Shown in pieces: positions 9,119 through 18,315 of a stretch of 64,000 bases of DNA. The notes below the pieces were generated by a model. It had not been told where the DNA came from and did no database searches. It was given only the letters and a program-made list of their open reading frames with translations. The translations under genes were made by a program, and so were the position numbers. Source of the DNA: Rhodanobacteraceae bacterium (GTDB lineage Bacteria > Pseudomonadota > Gammaproteobacteria > Xanthomonadales > Ahniellaceae); the NCBI GenBank assembly GCA_016708465.1, contig JADJFT010000001.1, positions 248,001 through 312,000 on the forward strand. Reading direction: 5' to 3'. The first letter of the stretch is position 1, and each line of letters opens with the position of its first letter.

Positions 9119-9972
9119 GACGAGGCTCCGGTGGATAAGGGCGGTGGCTTGCGGGCGCTGTTACGCACGCGTTCGGGGAGGCGCTGGGCGGTGCTCGACT
9201 CGAATACGCCGAGCAGGTCGCGCTGGCTATCGAGCCAGCGATGGGTTTCATTGAACGAGGTCGTCAGCGCATTTAACGACGCGCCAACGGTGTCATCGTC
9301 GGAGGCGAGCAGTGCCTGCTCGCGGATCAGCGCGAGTTGGTGATCGATGCGCGCCAGTTCGGCTTCGACCTGTTCCAGTCGATTGGCTGCATCGGCATGG
9401 GCCTGCTGGCGTTGGTCGATGACTTGTTGCTGCTGTTCTAGGCTGCGCTTGAGTTCCGGGCTGATATTGACTTGGGGTGATACGCGCAGCGATTTGTTTT
9501 CCTGGTCGGCAAGTTGCGTCCGTTCGCGCGCAGCGGTGTCGATGACGCGGTTGATCGAGACCAAGGCGACCAGCAGTCGCAGGTGCAGCCAGACCAATTG
9601 CTCGACACTGTCGCTCTGACTGTCGAGCAGCGGAGTGCGCTTTAGCGTGTCGAGGATCTCGCTGGCGCGGCGTTCGATCTCCTGATGGCGGCGCTTTTCC
9701 GGGTAACCGAGTTGCGCCACCATCTCGTCGTAACGCGTGTCCATCGGATTGACCTCAGCCGCGGACGCAACGTTGCCGGCATCCACGGTCTTGCGGAAGC
9801 GAACATTGCCGGCGAGCAGTTTCAGATAGCCGAGTTCGAGCCCGGCACCGACTAGCCACAGCCCCGGATTGACGAAGACGCCAAGCAGACCGATCGCCGC
9901 CAGGCCGAACCAGTTGGGTGGCACCGGCATGCCCAGCGGTCGCGCATTGAAGGCGGCCCACCAATACTTCAT
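9115..9972 (-). CDS. Membrane-associated coiled-coil protein, third gene of the pspA operon
   Basis: A 285-residue protein of unknown family. Near the N-terminus is a hydrophobic hairpin (WFGLAAIGLLGVFVNPGLWLVGAGLELGYLKLL, about residues 21-53), then a long, charged, largely helical region. Heptad-like stretches SLEQQQQVIDQRQQAHADAA and RLEQVEAELARIDHQLALIR (about 170-220) suggest a coiled coil. The C-terminus is basic and Pro-rich. ATGA overlaps at both ends couple it to the AAA ATPase and the solute-binding/OmpA gene. Topology suggests a cytoplasmic coiled coil at the inner membrane, well placed to link PspA/AAA with the periplasmic partner. This role is inference. Confidence 0.75.
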   Translation of the reverse strand: MKYWWAAFNARPLGMPVPPNWFGLAAIGLLGVFVNPGLWLVGAGLELGYLKLLAGNVRFRKTVDAGNVASAAEVNPMDTRYDEMVAQLGYPEKRRHQEIERRASEILDTLKRTPLLDSQSDSVEQLVWLHLRLLVALVSINRVIDTAARERTQLADQENKSLRVSPQVNISPELKRSLEQQQQVIDQRQQAHADAANRLEQVEAELARIDHQLALIREQALLASDDDTVGASLNALTTSFNETHRWLDSQRDLLGVFESSTAQRLPERVRNSARKPPPLSTGASS

Positions 9973-11618
9973 GCATTGCCACCTTGAGCCAGCGCGCGCA
10001 AGGCGGGCGGCACGAACTGCATGTCGGTGGCTTCGCGAATCGCGATTCGCATCTGGAAGTCGAGTACATCCGCGGCGACCGGTGGTTGATAGCCATCAAG
10101 GCAAGCGGCCAGCGCTGCGGCCGGTGTCTCATTCGCGGTACGCACGCGTCGATACACCTTAACCGACAGCGCTTCGGCAGCACCCGGCGTCAGCAAAGTC
10201 GGTAGCGCTAACGCATCCATGGCCTGCGGATCGATCGTGATGTCGAGACGTTTCAGCAAAGCGTTCAACAACGCGGCGCTCTCGGCCTGGGTGGTGGTTG
10301 GTAGCAAGGGCACTTTGACGTCGATTCGACCGGGGCGTTTTAGATCGACTTCGATCAGGTCCGGGCGCGACGTTGCGAGAATCCAGACCACGCGGCCGCG
10401 GTTCGATGCATCACTCATTTCCTGCGCGATCATCGAATACAGGCGACCGGACAAGCCGCTGTCGCCGCTGCCGGAATCGCGTTTGCCGAGGCTCTGGTCG
10501 GCCTCATCGATGAACACGATGCAGCGACCGAGCGCACGGATCAACCGGAAGATTTTCTCGAGGTTACCTTCGCTGGAACCAACCCAGCGGTCGCGGAAGT
10601 TCTTGAGCTTCACCACCGGCACGCCAGCCTCGCCGGCGAGACATTCGACCAGAAAGGTCTTGCCGGTGCCGACCGGGCCGCAAAACAGGTAACCCATCGG
10701 CATCGCCCGCAAATCGTTCGCTTGCCATAGCGCGATGTCTTGGCGCAGCCAGGTCTTCAGTGCTTCCTGCGCGTGATAGTGCGCGAGCGTCTTGTTTGAT
10801 TCGATAAATTCGATCAGACCGGCCGAATCTGCTTCGACCATTTGTTTTTTTGCCGCCACCCAATCGGATTGATTCAGTGGCTTGCCTTCATGTTCGCGCA
10901 GTTTTACCAATGCGTTCAATGCAGTCACGGTGACGCCGGCGAGCAGGGGTGCCGCCTTGCTGCCGTCGTCATCAACGAACGCCTTGGGATTGTCGATACG
11001 CAGTTGCGCCAGCGCTTGTTCGATTACCGCGATATCCGGCAACGGCACGCGCACCCGCGCGACGCGCGGGTTGGTCGCGATCAGTGGATGCAGATCGTTC
11101 AAATTGTCGGCAATCAGAAAACTGGCGAAGGGCAGGTCGGTGAATGGCGGTTCAGCGGCCCAATCGCGGACCATGCTGGCTAGGCTCGCGGTATCGAATT
11201 CGCCTTGGCGGTTCGCCGGCAGGATTTGGTCGGCACCGCGCAGGATGCATGCGATGTGTTCGACTTTGTCGCGGCCCATGGCACTCAGGTTGGCGCGATA
11301 ACGCAGATAACGCGTGATCAACTCGACCGCCGCGCGCGGTTCTCGCGTGTTTGCGCCGAGCAGTTGCGCCCCCGGCCACTTCCGGAAGGCGTCGCTGGTG
11401 CGCGGCACGCTGAGGCCGTTGCCGGGGTCGTACAGGAATACCAATTCGAAGCGGGACAGCAGTTGCACATCGAGAAACGCAGTCAGTGACAAGAAGCGGC
11501 CGCGACTCGGGAAGCGGTCGGCGACGTTGCCGTACAGCACAAACTGTCCCTGCGCGCCGCTCTCGTAAGCCAGCGCAAGTTCACGAGCCCAGTTGGGTGC
11601 GTCGCTTTCGAGCGGCAT
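9969..11618 (-). CDS. AAA+ ATPase of the pspA operon
   Basis: A 549-residue protein. The first 250 residues form an N-terminal domain (GQFVLYGNVADRFPSRG) like the degenerate NTPase half of Ycf46-type proteins. The C-terminal half is a classical AAA module: Walker A GPVGTGKT near residue 312, pore-loop region VKLKNFRDRWVGSSEGNLEK, Walker B CIVFIDEADQ near 367, sensor ILATSRPDLI, arginine finger DLKRPGRID, then an AAA lid. No protease or helicase domain is attached, so it should be a remodelling ATPase. It starts four bases after the pspA stop. By analogy with Vps4 on ESCRT-III, the likely substrate is the PspA polymer; this is inference from gene order and fold. Confidence 0.88.
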   Translation of the reverse strand: MPLESDAPNWARELALAYESGAQGQFVLYGNVADRFPSRGRFLSLTAFLDVQLLSRFELVFLYDPGNGLSVPRTSDAFRKWPGAQLLGANTREPRAAVELITRYLRYRANLSAMGRDKVEHIACILRGADQILPANRQGEFDTASLASMVRDWAAEPPFTDLPFASFLIADNLNDLHPLIATNPRVARVRVPLPDIAVIEQALAQLRIDNPKAFVDDDGSKAAPLLAGVTVTALNALVKLREHEGKPLNQSDWVAAKKQMVEADSAGLIEFIESNKTLAHYHAQEALKTWLRQDIALWQANDLRAMPMGYLFCGPVGTGKTFLVECLAGEAGVPVVKLKNFRDRWVGSSEGNLEKIFRLIRALGRCIVFIDEADQSLGKRDSGSGDSGLSGRLYSMIAQEMSDASNRGRVVWILATSRPDLIEVDLKRPGRIDVKVPLLPTTTQAESAALLNALLKRLDITIDPQAMDALALPTLLTPGAAEALSVKVYRRVRTANETPAAALAACLDGYQPPVAADVLDFQMRIAIREATDMQFVPPALRALAQGGNA

Positions 11619-11621
11619 CGA

Positions 11622-12380
11622 TCAACCCTGCTGTGATTCGGACGGTTTTTCCGCTGTCGCGCCCATGCTGCGCGATGCCTCCGCTGGCGTCGCCTCGGTG
11701 CCGAGCGAGAGACCTTCGGCCGCGGCAAAATCCGCGAGCGCTTGGTCGGCGAGCGCCGTCATTTCGGCTTCCTTGAGGTTGATGTCGGCCATGTCGATCG
11801 AGTCTTTGGCAACGCGCGCCCGACCGGACGCTTTGTTGCGTTCTTCTTCGACCATGTCGTGCAGACGGTTGAGCGTGTCGCCGGAGCCGCCGATCGAACC
11901 GATCATGCCTGCAGCCATCTCGTTCATCTCGGCCATCGCCTTCTTCATCTTCATGTCGTTGATCGCGCCCTTGAGGCTTTCGATTTTCGCGCGCGCCGCA
12001 TTGACTGCGACATCCCGCGCCTTGATCAAATCCTTGTAGGTGCCTTCGGCGGCTTCGAGTTGCTTGCGATTCTCGGTGAGTTCGCGTGTCACTGTTTGCA
12101 AGCGCAGCGCATATTGGCCGGCCGCCTGCGTGTTGCCCGCACGCAAATGCGCCGTGGTTTTGGCGCGCAGTTCCGATTCTTCCGATGCGAGCTTGCGCAC
12201 CTGGCTCATCAAGCGCTCGGCGAGTCCGGCGTGACCCGCCAGGCCTTGGTTGTAGCCGGCAATTTGCTTACGCAGGTTTTCTTGCTCCAGTTCCAACAGC
12301 GCTTCCGGATTCCGCTTTTCCACATCCTTCACGAACATCGCGAAGAACCCTTTGAACACATTGATCAGGCGCTGGAACAT
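11622..12380 (-). CDS. pspA: PspA/IM30 family membrane-remodelling protein
   Basis: A 252-residue, almost entirely helical protein of the PspA/Vipp1 (ESCRT-III-like) family. An amphipathic N-terminal helix MFQRLINVFKGFFAMFVKDV is followed by long helices (LLELEQENLRKQIAGYNQGL, ESELRAKTTAHLRAGNTQAA) and the hinge GSIGGSGDTLNRLHDMVEEE. ATG 12380 is used, with AAGGAGA seven bases upstream. Family members polymerise on damaged inner membrane and shape it. The tail after residue 215 (LADQALADFAAAEGLSLG, then a disordered Ser/Glu/Pro tract) is longer than E. coli PspA and could dock the neighbouring AAA+ ATPase. First gene of a four-gene operon; no PspB, PspC or PspF is present. Confidence 0.9.
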   Translation of the reverse strand: MFQRLINVFKGFFAMFVKDVEKRNPEALLELEQENLRKQIAGYNQGLAGHAGLAERLMSQVRKLASEESELRAKTTAHLRAGNTQAAGQYALRLQTVTRELTENRKQLEAAEGTYKDLIKARDVAVNAARAKIESLKGAINDMKMKKAMAEMNEMAAGMIGSIGGSGDTLNRLHDMVEEERNKASGRARVAKDSIDMADINLKEAEMTALADQALADFAAAEGLSLGTEATPAEASRSMGATAEKPSESQQG

Positions 12381-12668
12381 GAAATCTCCTTGCAACAGAC
12401 TGTGAGCCTCGCGGCGACGCCCGCCAACTTAGCGGGTTTGTGCGTTGGTGCAAGGGGTTCGCGGCAACCAGAGATCAATCAGTTCGCTGCCGCATCCGAT
12501 TTCCGGCATATTTCCGGAACCTGGCCATCGCTACCAAGTGTTGCGCCAACTGGGACGAGCCGGTGCCGATCGTGATCTGTCGTTCGCAGCGTCTTGACCT
12601 GTCGCGCCATAATCTCCGGATAGATTGAACAGGCGCGTCGGAACCCCGATGCGCGCAACGGAGCTGGC
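12381..12668. other. Divergent promoter region between pspA operon and efflux operon
   Basis: About 290 bases without a recognisable gene, separating the leftward pspA operon from the rightward RND operon; both promoters must lie here. A TTGACC sequence (12594-12599) could be a -35 box for the efflux genes, but no convincing -10 follows at standard spacing. A short CCCGC/GCGGG inverted repeat lies at about 12419-12436. Confidence 0.35.
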
Positions 12669-13730
12669 ATGAGCGCTACACGATCGACACGCAACCTCGT
12701 TCTGGCCGGACTGTCCGCAGTGTTTTTTGCGGCTTGCAGTAGCTCGTCGCAACAACAGGCGCAACGCGGCGGTTCGCCGGTGACGGTGCGCAGCACGGTG
12801 ATCGTGGCCAGCGATTGGCAGGACAGCGTGCAGGCACTCGGTACCGCCAAGGCGAATGAATCGCTGACGATCACCGCCAAGGTCAGCGAGACCGTGCAGA
12901 AAGTCGCATTCGACAGCGGTGATTTCGTCGAAGCCGGACAGGTGCTGGTCGATCTCACCGGGAAGGTGCAGCTCGCCGGGCTGGAAGAGGCGCGCGCCGC
13001 CTACAAGGAAGCCGAGCAACAACTGAAGCGCGGCGAGGAACTTGCTGCCCGCCACTTGGTCCCCGGCAGCCAGATTGACACGCAACGCGCGACGCGCGAC
13101 GCCGCACGTGCGCGCATGGATCAAGTTCGTGCACAGTTGTCGGATCGTGTCATCACCGCGCCGTTCGATGGCGTGCTCGGCTTGCGTCAGGTCAGTCCCG
13201 GGGCGCTGGTCACACCGGGCACGGCGATCACGACATTGGACGATGTCTCGATCATCAAGCTGGATTTCTCGGTGCCAGAAACGCTGATCGCGGCCTTGGC
13301 GCCCGGTCAGGAAGTCGCGGCCCACAGTGCGGCTTATCCCGCCGAATTATTCAGCGGCGTGCTGCGCACGATTGATTCGCGGGTTGATCCCGTCACGCGG
13401 TCGGTGATGGTGCGTGCAGAGATTCCAAACCCGGAACGACGCTTGCGTCCCGGTATGTTACTCACCGTTGATGTGCGGCGTGCACCGCGTCAAGCCTTGG
13501 CCCTGCCAGAGTTGGCGTTGCTGCAGATCGGGCGCAATAGTTTCGTGTTCCGCGTAGCCGCTGATGGCAGCGTGGCGCAGGTCCCGGTGATGATCGGTGC
13601 ACGCGAACGCGGTCGCGTTGAGATTGTCGACGGCATCGCCGCCGGCGATCGCGTCGTGGTTGAAGGCACCGTGAAACTGCGACCGGGCGCAAAGGTGGTC
13701 GAAGCGGGTACGAACCCGCCGGCACATTGA
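12669..13730 (+). CDS. RND efflux periplasmic adaptor lipoprotein (HlyD/AcrA family)
   Basis: Membrane-fusion subunit of a tripartite efflux pump, 353 residues. The signal ends in a lipobox FFAAC with Cys23 as the probable lipid-attachment site, followed by a Ser/Gln-rich tether. Then come the barrel-sandwich hybrid halves (KANESLTITAKVSETVQKVA and APFDGVLGLRQVSPGALVTP) around an alpha-hairpin (AAYKEAEQQLKRGEELAARH), and a beta-barrel and membrane-proximal domain. Ten bases separate it from the RND permease gene. No outer-membrane factor gene is present, so the pump must borrow a TolC/OprM-type channel encoded elsewhere. Substrate cannot be inferred. Confidence 0.92.
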   Translation: MSATRSTRNLVLAGLSAVFFAACSSSSQQQAQRGGSPVTVRSTVIVASDWQDSVQALGTAKANESLTITAKVSETVQKVAFDSGDFVEAGQVLVDLTGKVQLAGLEEARAAYKEAEQQLKRGEELAARHLVPGSQIDTQRATRDAARARMDQVRAQLSDRVITAPFDGVLGLRQVSPGALVTPGTAITTLDDVSIIKLDFSVPETLIAALAPGQEVAAHSAAYPAELFSGVLRTIDSRVDPVTRSVMVRAEIPNPERRLRPGMLLTVDVRRAPRQALALPELALLQIGRNSFVFRVAADGSVAQVPVMIGARERGRVEIVDGIAAGDRVVVEGTVKLRPGAKVVEAGTNPPAH

Positions 13731-13740
13731 GGGCACGGCA

Positions 13741-16700
13741 ATGATGCTCTCCGATGTCTCCATCCGCCGCCCGGTATTTGCGACCGTCCTCAGTTTGATG
13801 CTGGTCGCGCTAGGGTTGATCGCGTTCACGCGGCTGCCGCTGCGCGAACTGCCGAACATCGATCCACCGATCGTGTCGGTCGATGTCAGCTATCCGGGCG
13901 CATCCGCTGGCGTTGTCGAGACCCGCGTGACCCAGGTGCTGGAAGATGCGCTGTCCGGTATCGAGGGTGTCGAGACCATTCAGTCGCAAAGTCGTAACGG
14001 TCGTTCCAGCATCACGCTGGAATTTTCTTTGAATCGCGATATCGAAGGGGCGGCGAATGATGTGCGTGATGCTGTCAGCCGCGTCGCCGACCGTATGCCG
14101 CAGGAGGCAGATGCGCCGCAAGTCGCCAAAGTCGAGGGTGACGCCGACGTCATCCTGTGGCTGAATCTGAGTTCGCCACAACTTGATTCCTTGGCGCTAA
14201 CCGATTACGCCGGCCGCTACATTGTCGACCGGCTGTCCAGCATCGACGGCGTGGCGCAGTTGCGCATCGGTGGCAGCCAGCGTTACGCGATGCGTATCTG
14301 GTTGGATCGCGATGCGCTGGCCGCGCGTGGCCTGACCATCGCCGAAGTCGAAGCCGCCTTACGCGCAGAAAACGTCGAGTTGCCGGCCGGACGACTGGAA
14401 TCGGATACCCGTGATTTCACCCTGCGGATCGACCGTGGTTATGTGCAGACGACCGATTTCGAAGCGTTGCCATTGCGCAAGGGCGCTGATGGCCACGTCA
14501 TCCGGCTCGCCGAAGTAGCACGCGTCGCGATCGAGTCGACCGATCGCCGCGCCATGTTCCGCGGCAATGGGACACCACAGATTGGCCTCGGCGTGATCAA
14601 GACCTCGACCGCGAACAGCCTCGATGTCGCCAATTTGGTGAAGGCCGAAGTCGAGCGCATCAACGAGGGCTTGCCCGAGGGTATGAAGATCGGCGTGACT
14701 TTCGACAGCACGATCTTCATCGACGAAGCAGTGAAGCAGGTTTACAAGACCTTGTTCGAGGCGACTTTGCTGGTGGTGCTGGTGATCTGGTTGTTTCTCG
14801 GTTCGGTGCGTGCGGCGTTGGTGCCGGCGGTGACGGTGCCGGTGTGCCTGATCGCGTCGTTCATTGCGCTGTGGATGTTCGGGTTCTCGATCAATCTGTT
14901 GACCCTGCTGGCGTTGGTGCTGTCGATCGGACTGGTCGTTGATGACGCCATTGTCGTACTGGAAAACGCCCAGCGGCGTGCGGATCTTGGCGAACCGGTT
15001 TCAGTTGCAGCGCTGCGCGGTACTCGCCAGGTCGCGTTCGCGGTGATCGCAACCACGACGGTGTTAGTGGCGGTGTTTGTGCCGGTGTCGTTCATTGAGG
15101 GCAACAATGGCCGACTGTTCCGCGAACTTGCGGTGGCGTTGGCCGCTGCGGTTGCGATCTCAGCCTTCGTCGCGCTCACCCTGACGCCGATGATGTGCTC
15201 GCTGCTGTTGCGTCGGCATGGCCAAGCCAGCGGTTTTTCCGAGCGCGTGGATGAACGCCTGAATGCGTTGGCCGGCGCTTATCGGCGCGTGCTGGAGCGG
15301 GTCATTGGTCACCCGAAGCGCTGGGTGTTGTTCATGCTCGTCGCGCTGGCGGGCAGCTATGGCTTGTCGACTCTGGTACCGCGCGAATTGGCGCCGCCCG
15401 AGGATCGCGGTGCATTCTTCTTGTCCGTGGTCGGCCCCGAAGGGGCAGGTTTCGACTACACCGCGTCGCAAGTGCTGGAGGTCGAGAAGCTGTTGCTCAA
15501 GTACACCGGCGAGGGCCAGCCGATCGAGCGTGTCAACATCCGTGTTCCCGGAGGGTTCGGTGCCAGCGAGGAAATGCATACCGGGCAGGGTATCGTCGTG
15601 CTGAAACCGTTCGGACAGCGTGACCTGTCCACCAACGAGGTGGTCGAGCAGGTACGCGCCGACATGAATGCCATCGCTGGTGTGCGCGGACTGGCGCAGG
15701 TGCGCCAAGGACTAGTGCGCAGCCAAGGCCAGCCGTTTCAGGTGGTGATTGGCGGGCCCGATTACGCCGAACTCGCCAACTGGCGCGATCGCTTGATGGC
15801 GCGCATGGAAAAGAATCCGGGCCTGTCCTCGGTTGATTCCGATTTCAAGGAAACCCGCCCGCAGATCCGGGTTTCAGTGGACCGCAACCGTGCCGCTGCG
15901 CTGGGTGTGTCGTTGGCGGACATCGGTCGAACTTTGGAAACCATGATGGGCTCGCGCCGCGTCACCACCTATGTTGAGGATGGCGAGGAATACGACGTCA
16001 TCCTGCAGGCCGAACGCGATGATCGCGCCGCACCGTCCGACCTGCGCAACCTCTACGTGCGTGCGCGCAGCGGCGAACTGATTCCGCTGGGCAGTGTGGT
16101 TTCGCTCAGCGAGTTGGCTGAACCGGGCAGCCTGAATCGCTTCAATCGCCTGCGCGCGATTACCGTGTCGGCGGCCATCGCGCCGGGATACACCTTGGGG
16201 CAGGCGATCGAATGGATCAGCCGAACCGCCAAGGAAGAACTGCCGCAGACCGCGCAAATCGACTTCAAGGGCGAGTCGCGCGAGTACCAACAGTCTGGCA
16301 GCGCGGTCCTGTTTACCTTCGCGTTGGCCTTGCTGGTTGTTTACCTGGTGCTCGCGGCGCAATTTGAAAGCTTTGTGCACCCACTGGTGATCATGCTGAC
16401 AGTGCCGTTGGCGGTGTTTGGTGCCTTCGTCGGTCTTGCTGTTACCGGGAATACGCTAAACCTGTTCAGTCAGATCGGCATCATCATGTTGATCGGTTTG
16501 GCGGCAAAAAATGGCATCCTGATCGTTGAGTTCGCGAATCAACGTCGCGATGCCGGCCGGTCGGTGCGCGACGCGGTACTCGAAGCCGCATCGACGCGCT
16601 TGCGTCCAATCCTGATGACCTCGATCGCCACTGCGGCAGGGGCCTTGCCGCTCGTGCTAGCGAACGGGCCTGGGTCGGCGAGCCGTGCCACGATCGGTGT

Positions 16701-16854
16701 CGTCGTCGCCTTCGGCGTGACCTTGTCGACCTTTCTGTCGCTGTTTGTGGTGCCCGCGTTCTATCTGTGGCTGGCTCCGTACACGCGTTCGCCGGAAGAG
16801 AAAACGCGCGAACTCGAACAACTCGAACATGCGACGCCGCCGGTGGAAAAGTAA
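13741..16854 (+). CDS. RND multidrug efflux permease (HAE1 family)
   Basis: A 1037-residue inner-membrane proton/substrate antiporter. It shows the RND N-terminus SIRRPVFATVLSLMLVALGL, the proton-relay Asp pair in TM4 (GLVVDDAIVVLENAQ) and the TM10 Lys (AAKNGILIVEFANQRRDAGR), plus two large periplasmic loops. Full length and intact, which is notable in a window where many long genes are frameshifted. Paired with the upstream adaptor. HAE1 pumps of this type export hydrophobic compounds, dyes, antibiotics or fatty acids; the specific substrate is unknown. Confidence 0.95.
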   Translation: MMLSDVSIRRPVFATVLSLMLVALGLIAFTRLPLRELPNIDPPIVSVDVSYPGASAGVVETRVTQVLEDALSGIEGVETIQSQSRNGRSSITLEFSLNRDIEGAANDVRDAVSRVADRMPQEADAPQVAKVEGDADVILWLNLSSPQLDSLALTDYAGRYIVDRLSSIDGVAQLRIGGSQRYAMRIWLDRDALAARGLTIAEVEAALRAENVELPAGRLESDTRDFTLRIDRGYVQTTDFEALPLRKGADGHVIRLAEVARVAIESTDRRAMFRGNGTPQIGLGVIKTSTANSLDVANLVKAEVERINEGLPEGMKIGVTFDSTIFIDEAVKQVYKTLFEATLLVVLVIWLFLGSVRAALVPAVTVPVCLIASFIALWMFGFSINLLTLLALVLSIGLVVDDAIVVLENAQRRADLGEPVSVAALRGTRQVAFAVIATTTVLVAVFVPVSFIEGNNGRLFRELAVALAAAVAISAFVALTLTPMMCSLLLRRHGQASGFSERVDERLNALAGAYRRVLERVIGHPKRWVLFMLVALAGSYGLSTLVPRELAPPEDRGAFFLSVVGPEGAGFDYTASQVLEVEKLLLKYTGEGQPIERVNIRVPGGFGASEEMHTGQGIVVLKPFGQRDLSTNEVVEQVRADMNAIAGVRGLAQVRQGLVRSQGQPFQVVIGGPDYAELANWRDRLMARMEKNPGLSSVDSDFKETRPQIRVSVDRNRAAALGVSLADIGRTLETMMGSRRVTTYVEDGEEYDVILQAERDDRAAPSDLRNLYVRARSGELIPLGSVVSLSELAEPGSLNRFNRLRAITVSAAIAPGYTLGQAIEWISRTAKEELPQTAQIDFKGESREYQQSGSAVLFTFALALLVVYLVLAAQFESFVHPLVIMLTVPLAVFGAFVGLAVTGNTLNLFSQIGIIMLIGLAAKNGILIVEFANQRRDAGRSVRDAVLEAASTRLRPILMTSIATAAGALPLVLANGPGSASRATIGVVVAFGVTLSTFLSLFVVPAFYLWLAPYTRSPEEKTRELEQLEHATPPVEK

Positions 16855-16856
16855 GC

Positions 16857-17126
16857 GTGGTCGCGCCCAACACGTTCGAAGTACATCACCAACCTGAGCA
16901 TTCGCGCTTCGTCGCGAACATCGACGGCAAGGACTGCGTCGTGCGCTATCAAATCGACGGTGACACGATGCATGTGCTCTCTACCACGGTGCCTCCCGTC
17001 CTCGAAGGTCGTGGTATCGCGGCGGTTCTGACGCGCGCGGCGCTCGCCTATGCCGATGAACAGGGTTTGCAGGTGAACCCGGTATGCACCTATACCGTCG
17101 CATATCTGCGACGGCATCCGCGCTAA
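16857..17126 (+). CDS. GNAT-like N-acetyltransferase (YjdJ/COG2388)
   Basis: A small 89-residue acetyltransferase-fold protein. The features are HHQPEHSRFVANIDGKD, VVRYQIDGDTMHVLSTTVPP, the acetyl-CoA loop EGRGIAAVLTRAALAYADEQ, and the tail VNPVCTYTVAYLRRHP, where the Cys and the Tyr pair are family hallmarks. GTG 16857 gives the family length, but its ribosome site is weak and translation may couple to the RND stop two bases earlier. It overlaps the convergent phzF-like gene by four bases. Substrate unknown. Confidence 0.85.
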   Translation: MVAPNTFEVHHQPEHSRFVANIDGKDCVVRYQIDGDTMHVLSTTVPPVLEGRGIAAVLTRAALAYADEQGLQVNPVCTYTVAYLRRHPR

Positions 17127-18022
17127 GTCACGCGCCAGTTCAATCGGCCGTCGACGATGGTCTGAGTACAGCCACCAACCCAAACTGACTGGTCTGGATC
17201 GATACGAATGCGCAGTTTGGCGTCGCGGCCGATTTCGCGGCCCTGACTGACGCAGTAGCCGCGGGCGAGTGGTCCTTGCGCTTCGGCCTGAGCAATATAG
17301 GCAGCGATCAGTCCGTTGGCGGCACCGGAGGCGGGGTCTTCGAGAATGCCGACGCCACATGGAAACGCGCGCACCGCAACGTCGTGTTCGCCACTGTCAC
17401 TGCGCGCAAATGCGCATAGGCCGAGCGTATCGGTGGCGCGGGCGAGCGAGCCGATCGCGGTGTGGTCTGGCCGCCACGCACGCAGCGTTGCTTCGTCGAC
17501 TAATTCAGCCAGCCACCACTTGCGTCCGCCTTCGATCATCGCCGCACCCAGCGCGCCGAGTTGCACGTCACCCAGGATATCGCGCAGTGCTGAGGACGCC
17601 GCGGCACCCTGACTGACGACACGTGCCGTCGGCGCTTGCACCGATAGCTCGCGTTGCGCCCGCGTATGATCGATCTCGACCGCGAGCAACCCGGCAGCGC
17701 ATTGCTGGATCAAGGATTCGGCGGGGACATCGACGAAGCCGGTTTCCAGCGCCGCGTGCGCCGTGCCGAGAGACGGATGGCCAGCGAATGCGATCTCACG
17801 ACTGGGCGTGAAGATGCGGACGCGATAATTCGCCGACGGTTCGGTCGGATGCAAGAGGAAGGTGGTCTCGACCAAATTCGTCCAGGTTGCGAAGGCTTGA
17901 AAGTCAGCGCTATGCCAGTGATCGGCACCGAGCACGACGCCGAGCGGATTTCCACCGCCGGGTCGATCGGTGAATACGTCGAGTTGCAGGAAGCGCAGGT
18001 CGCCGAGTGCGTGAGTGTTCAA
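17123..18022 (-). CDS. PhzF family isomerase-like protein
   Basis: A 299-residue member of the PhzF/YddE epimerase-fold family. N-terminus LQLDVFTDRPGGGNPLGVVL; catalytic Glu in TNLVETTFLLHP; FTPSREIAFAGHPSLGTAHA; second half CGVGILEDPASGAANGLIAA. These are the characteristic motifs of both half-domains. The apparent start is TTG at 18022, overlapping the stop of the 80-codon gene upstream (TTGA), which suggests coupling; I see no better ATG. The physiological substrate of YddE-type members is generally unknown. Confidence 0.88.
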   Translation of the reverse strand: MNTHALGDLRFLQLDVFTDRPGGGNPLGVVLGADHWHSADFQAFATWTNLVETTFLLHPTEPSANYRVRIFTPSREIAFAGHPSLGTAHAALETGFVDVPAESLIQQCAAGLLAVEIDHTRAQRELSVQAPTARVVSQGAAASSALRDILGDVQLGALGAAMIEGGRKWWLAELVDEATLRAWRPDHTAIGSLARATDTLGLCAFARSDSGEHDVAVRAFPCGVGILEDPASGAANGLIAAYIAQAEAQGPLARGYCVSQGREIGRDAKLRIRIDPDQSVWVGGCTQTIVDGRLNWRVT

Positions 18023-18261
18023 TCGCGAATGTTGAAGCCGGGGTTCTCGTCGAGCGTGCCGTCGTCTTTGAGTACGGCAAACTTTTTACGATCGGAATCG
18101 AACACGATCGGAATCGACGGCTTGAACGGCGGTCGACGAATAAACTTCAATTCCCAACCGTAGCGCTCCAATCCGCGCAGCGTGATCAACTGTTCCTGAT
18201 TCAGGTCACGCTCCATTGCTCTGACCGGTCGTGCCATATCGAGGCGCCGTTCAAATGCCAT
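18019..18261 (-). CDS. Conserved 80-residue hypothetical protein
   Basis: A small soluble protein, MAFERRLDMARPVRAMERDL at the N-terminus and DDGTLDENPGFNIRD at the C-terminus. The sequence LRGLERYGWELKFIRRPPF followed by IPIVFDSDRKKFAVL looks like a compact beta-rich fold. I recall similar small proteins in Lysobacterales genomes, but no function is known to me. It overlaps the PhzF gene start by four bases. Codon use matches the neighbours. Confidence 0.7.
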   Translation of the reverse strand: MAFERRLDMARPVRAMERDLNQEQLITLRGLERYGWELKFIRRPPFKPSIPIVFDSDRKKFAVLKDDGTLDENPGFNIRD

Positions 18262-18315
18262 GCAAGCTGTCCTCGGATGATGATGGCCCGATTGTTACCT
18301 GAGGTCACGGTAAGT

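Noticed and set aside
12594..12620. TTGACC...TAATCT as a complete sigma-70 promoter for the RND operon
   Set aside because: Only ten bases separate the two elements, too short for a normal promoter; kept only as a possible -35.
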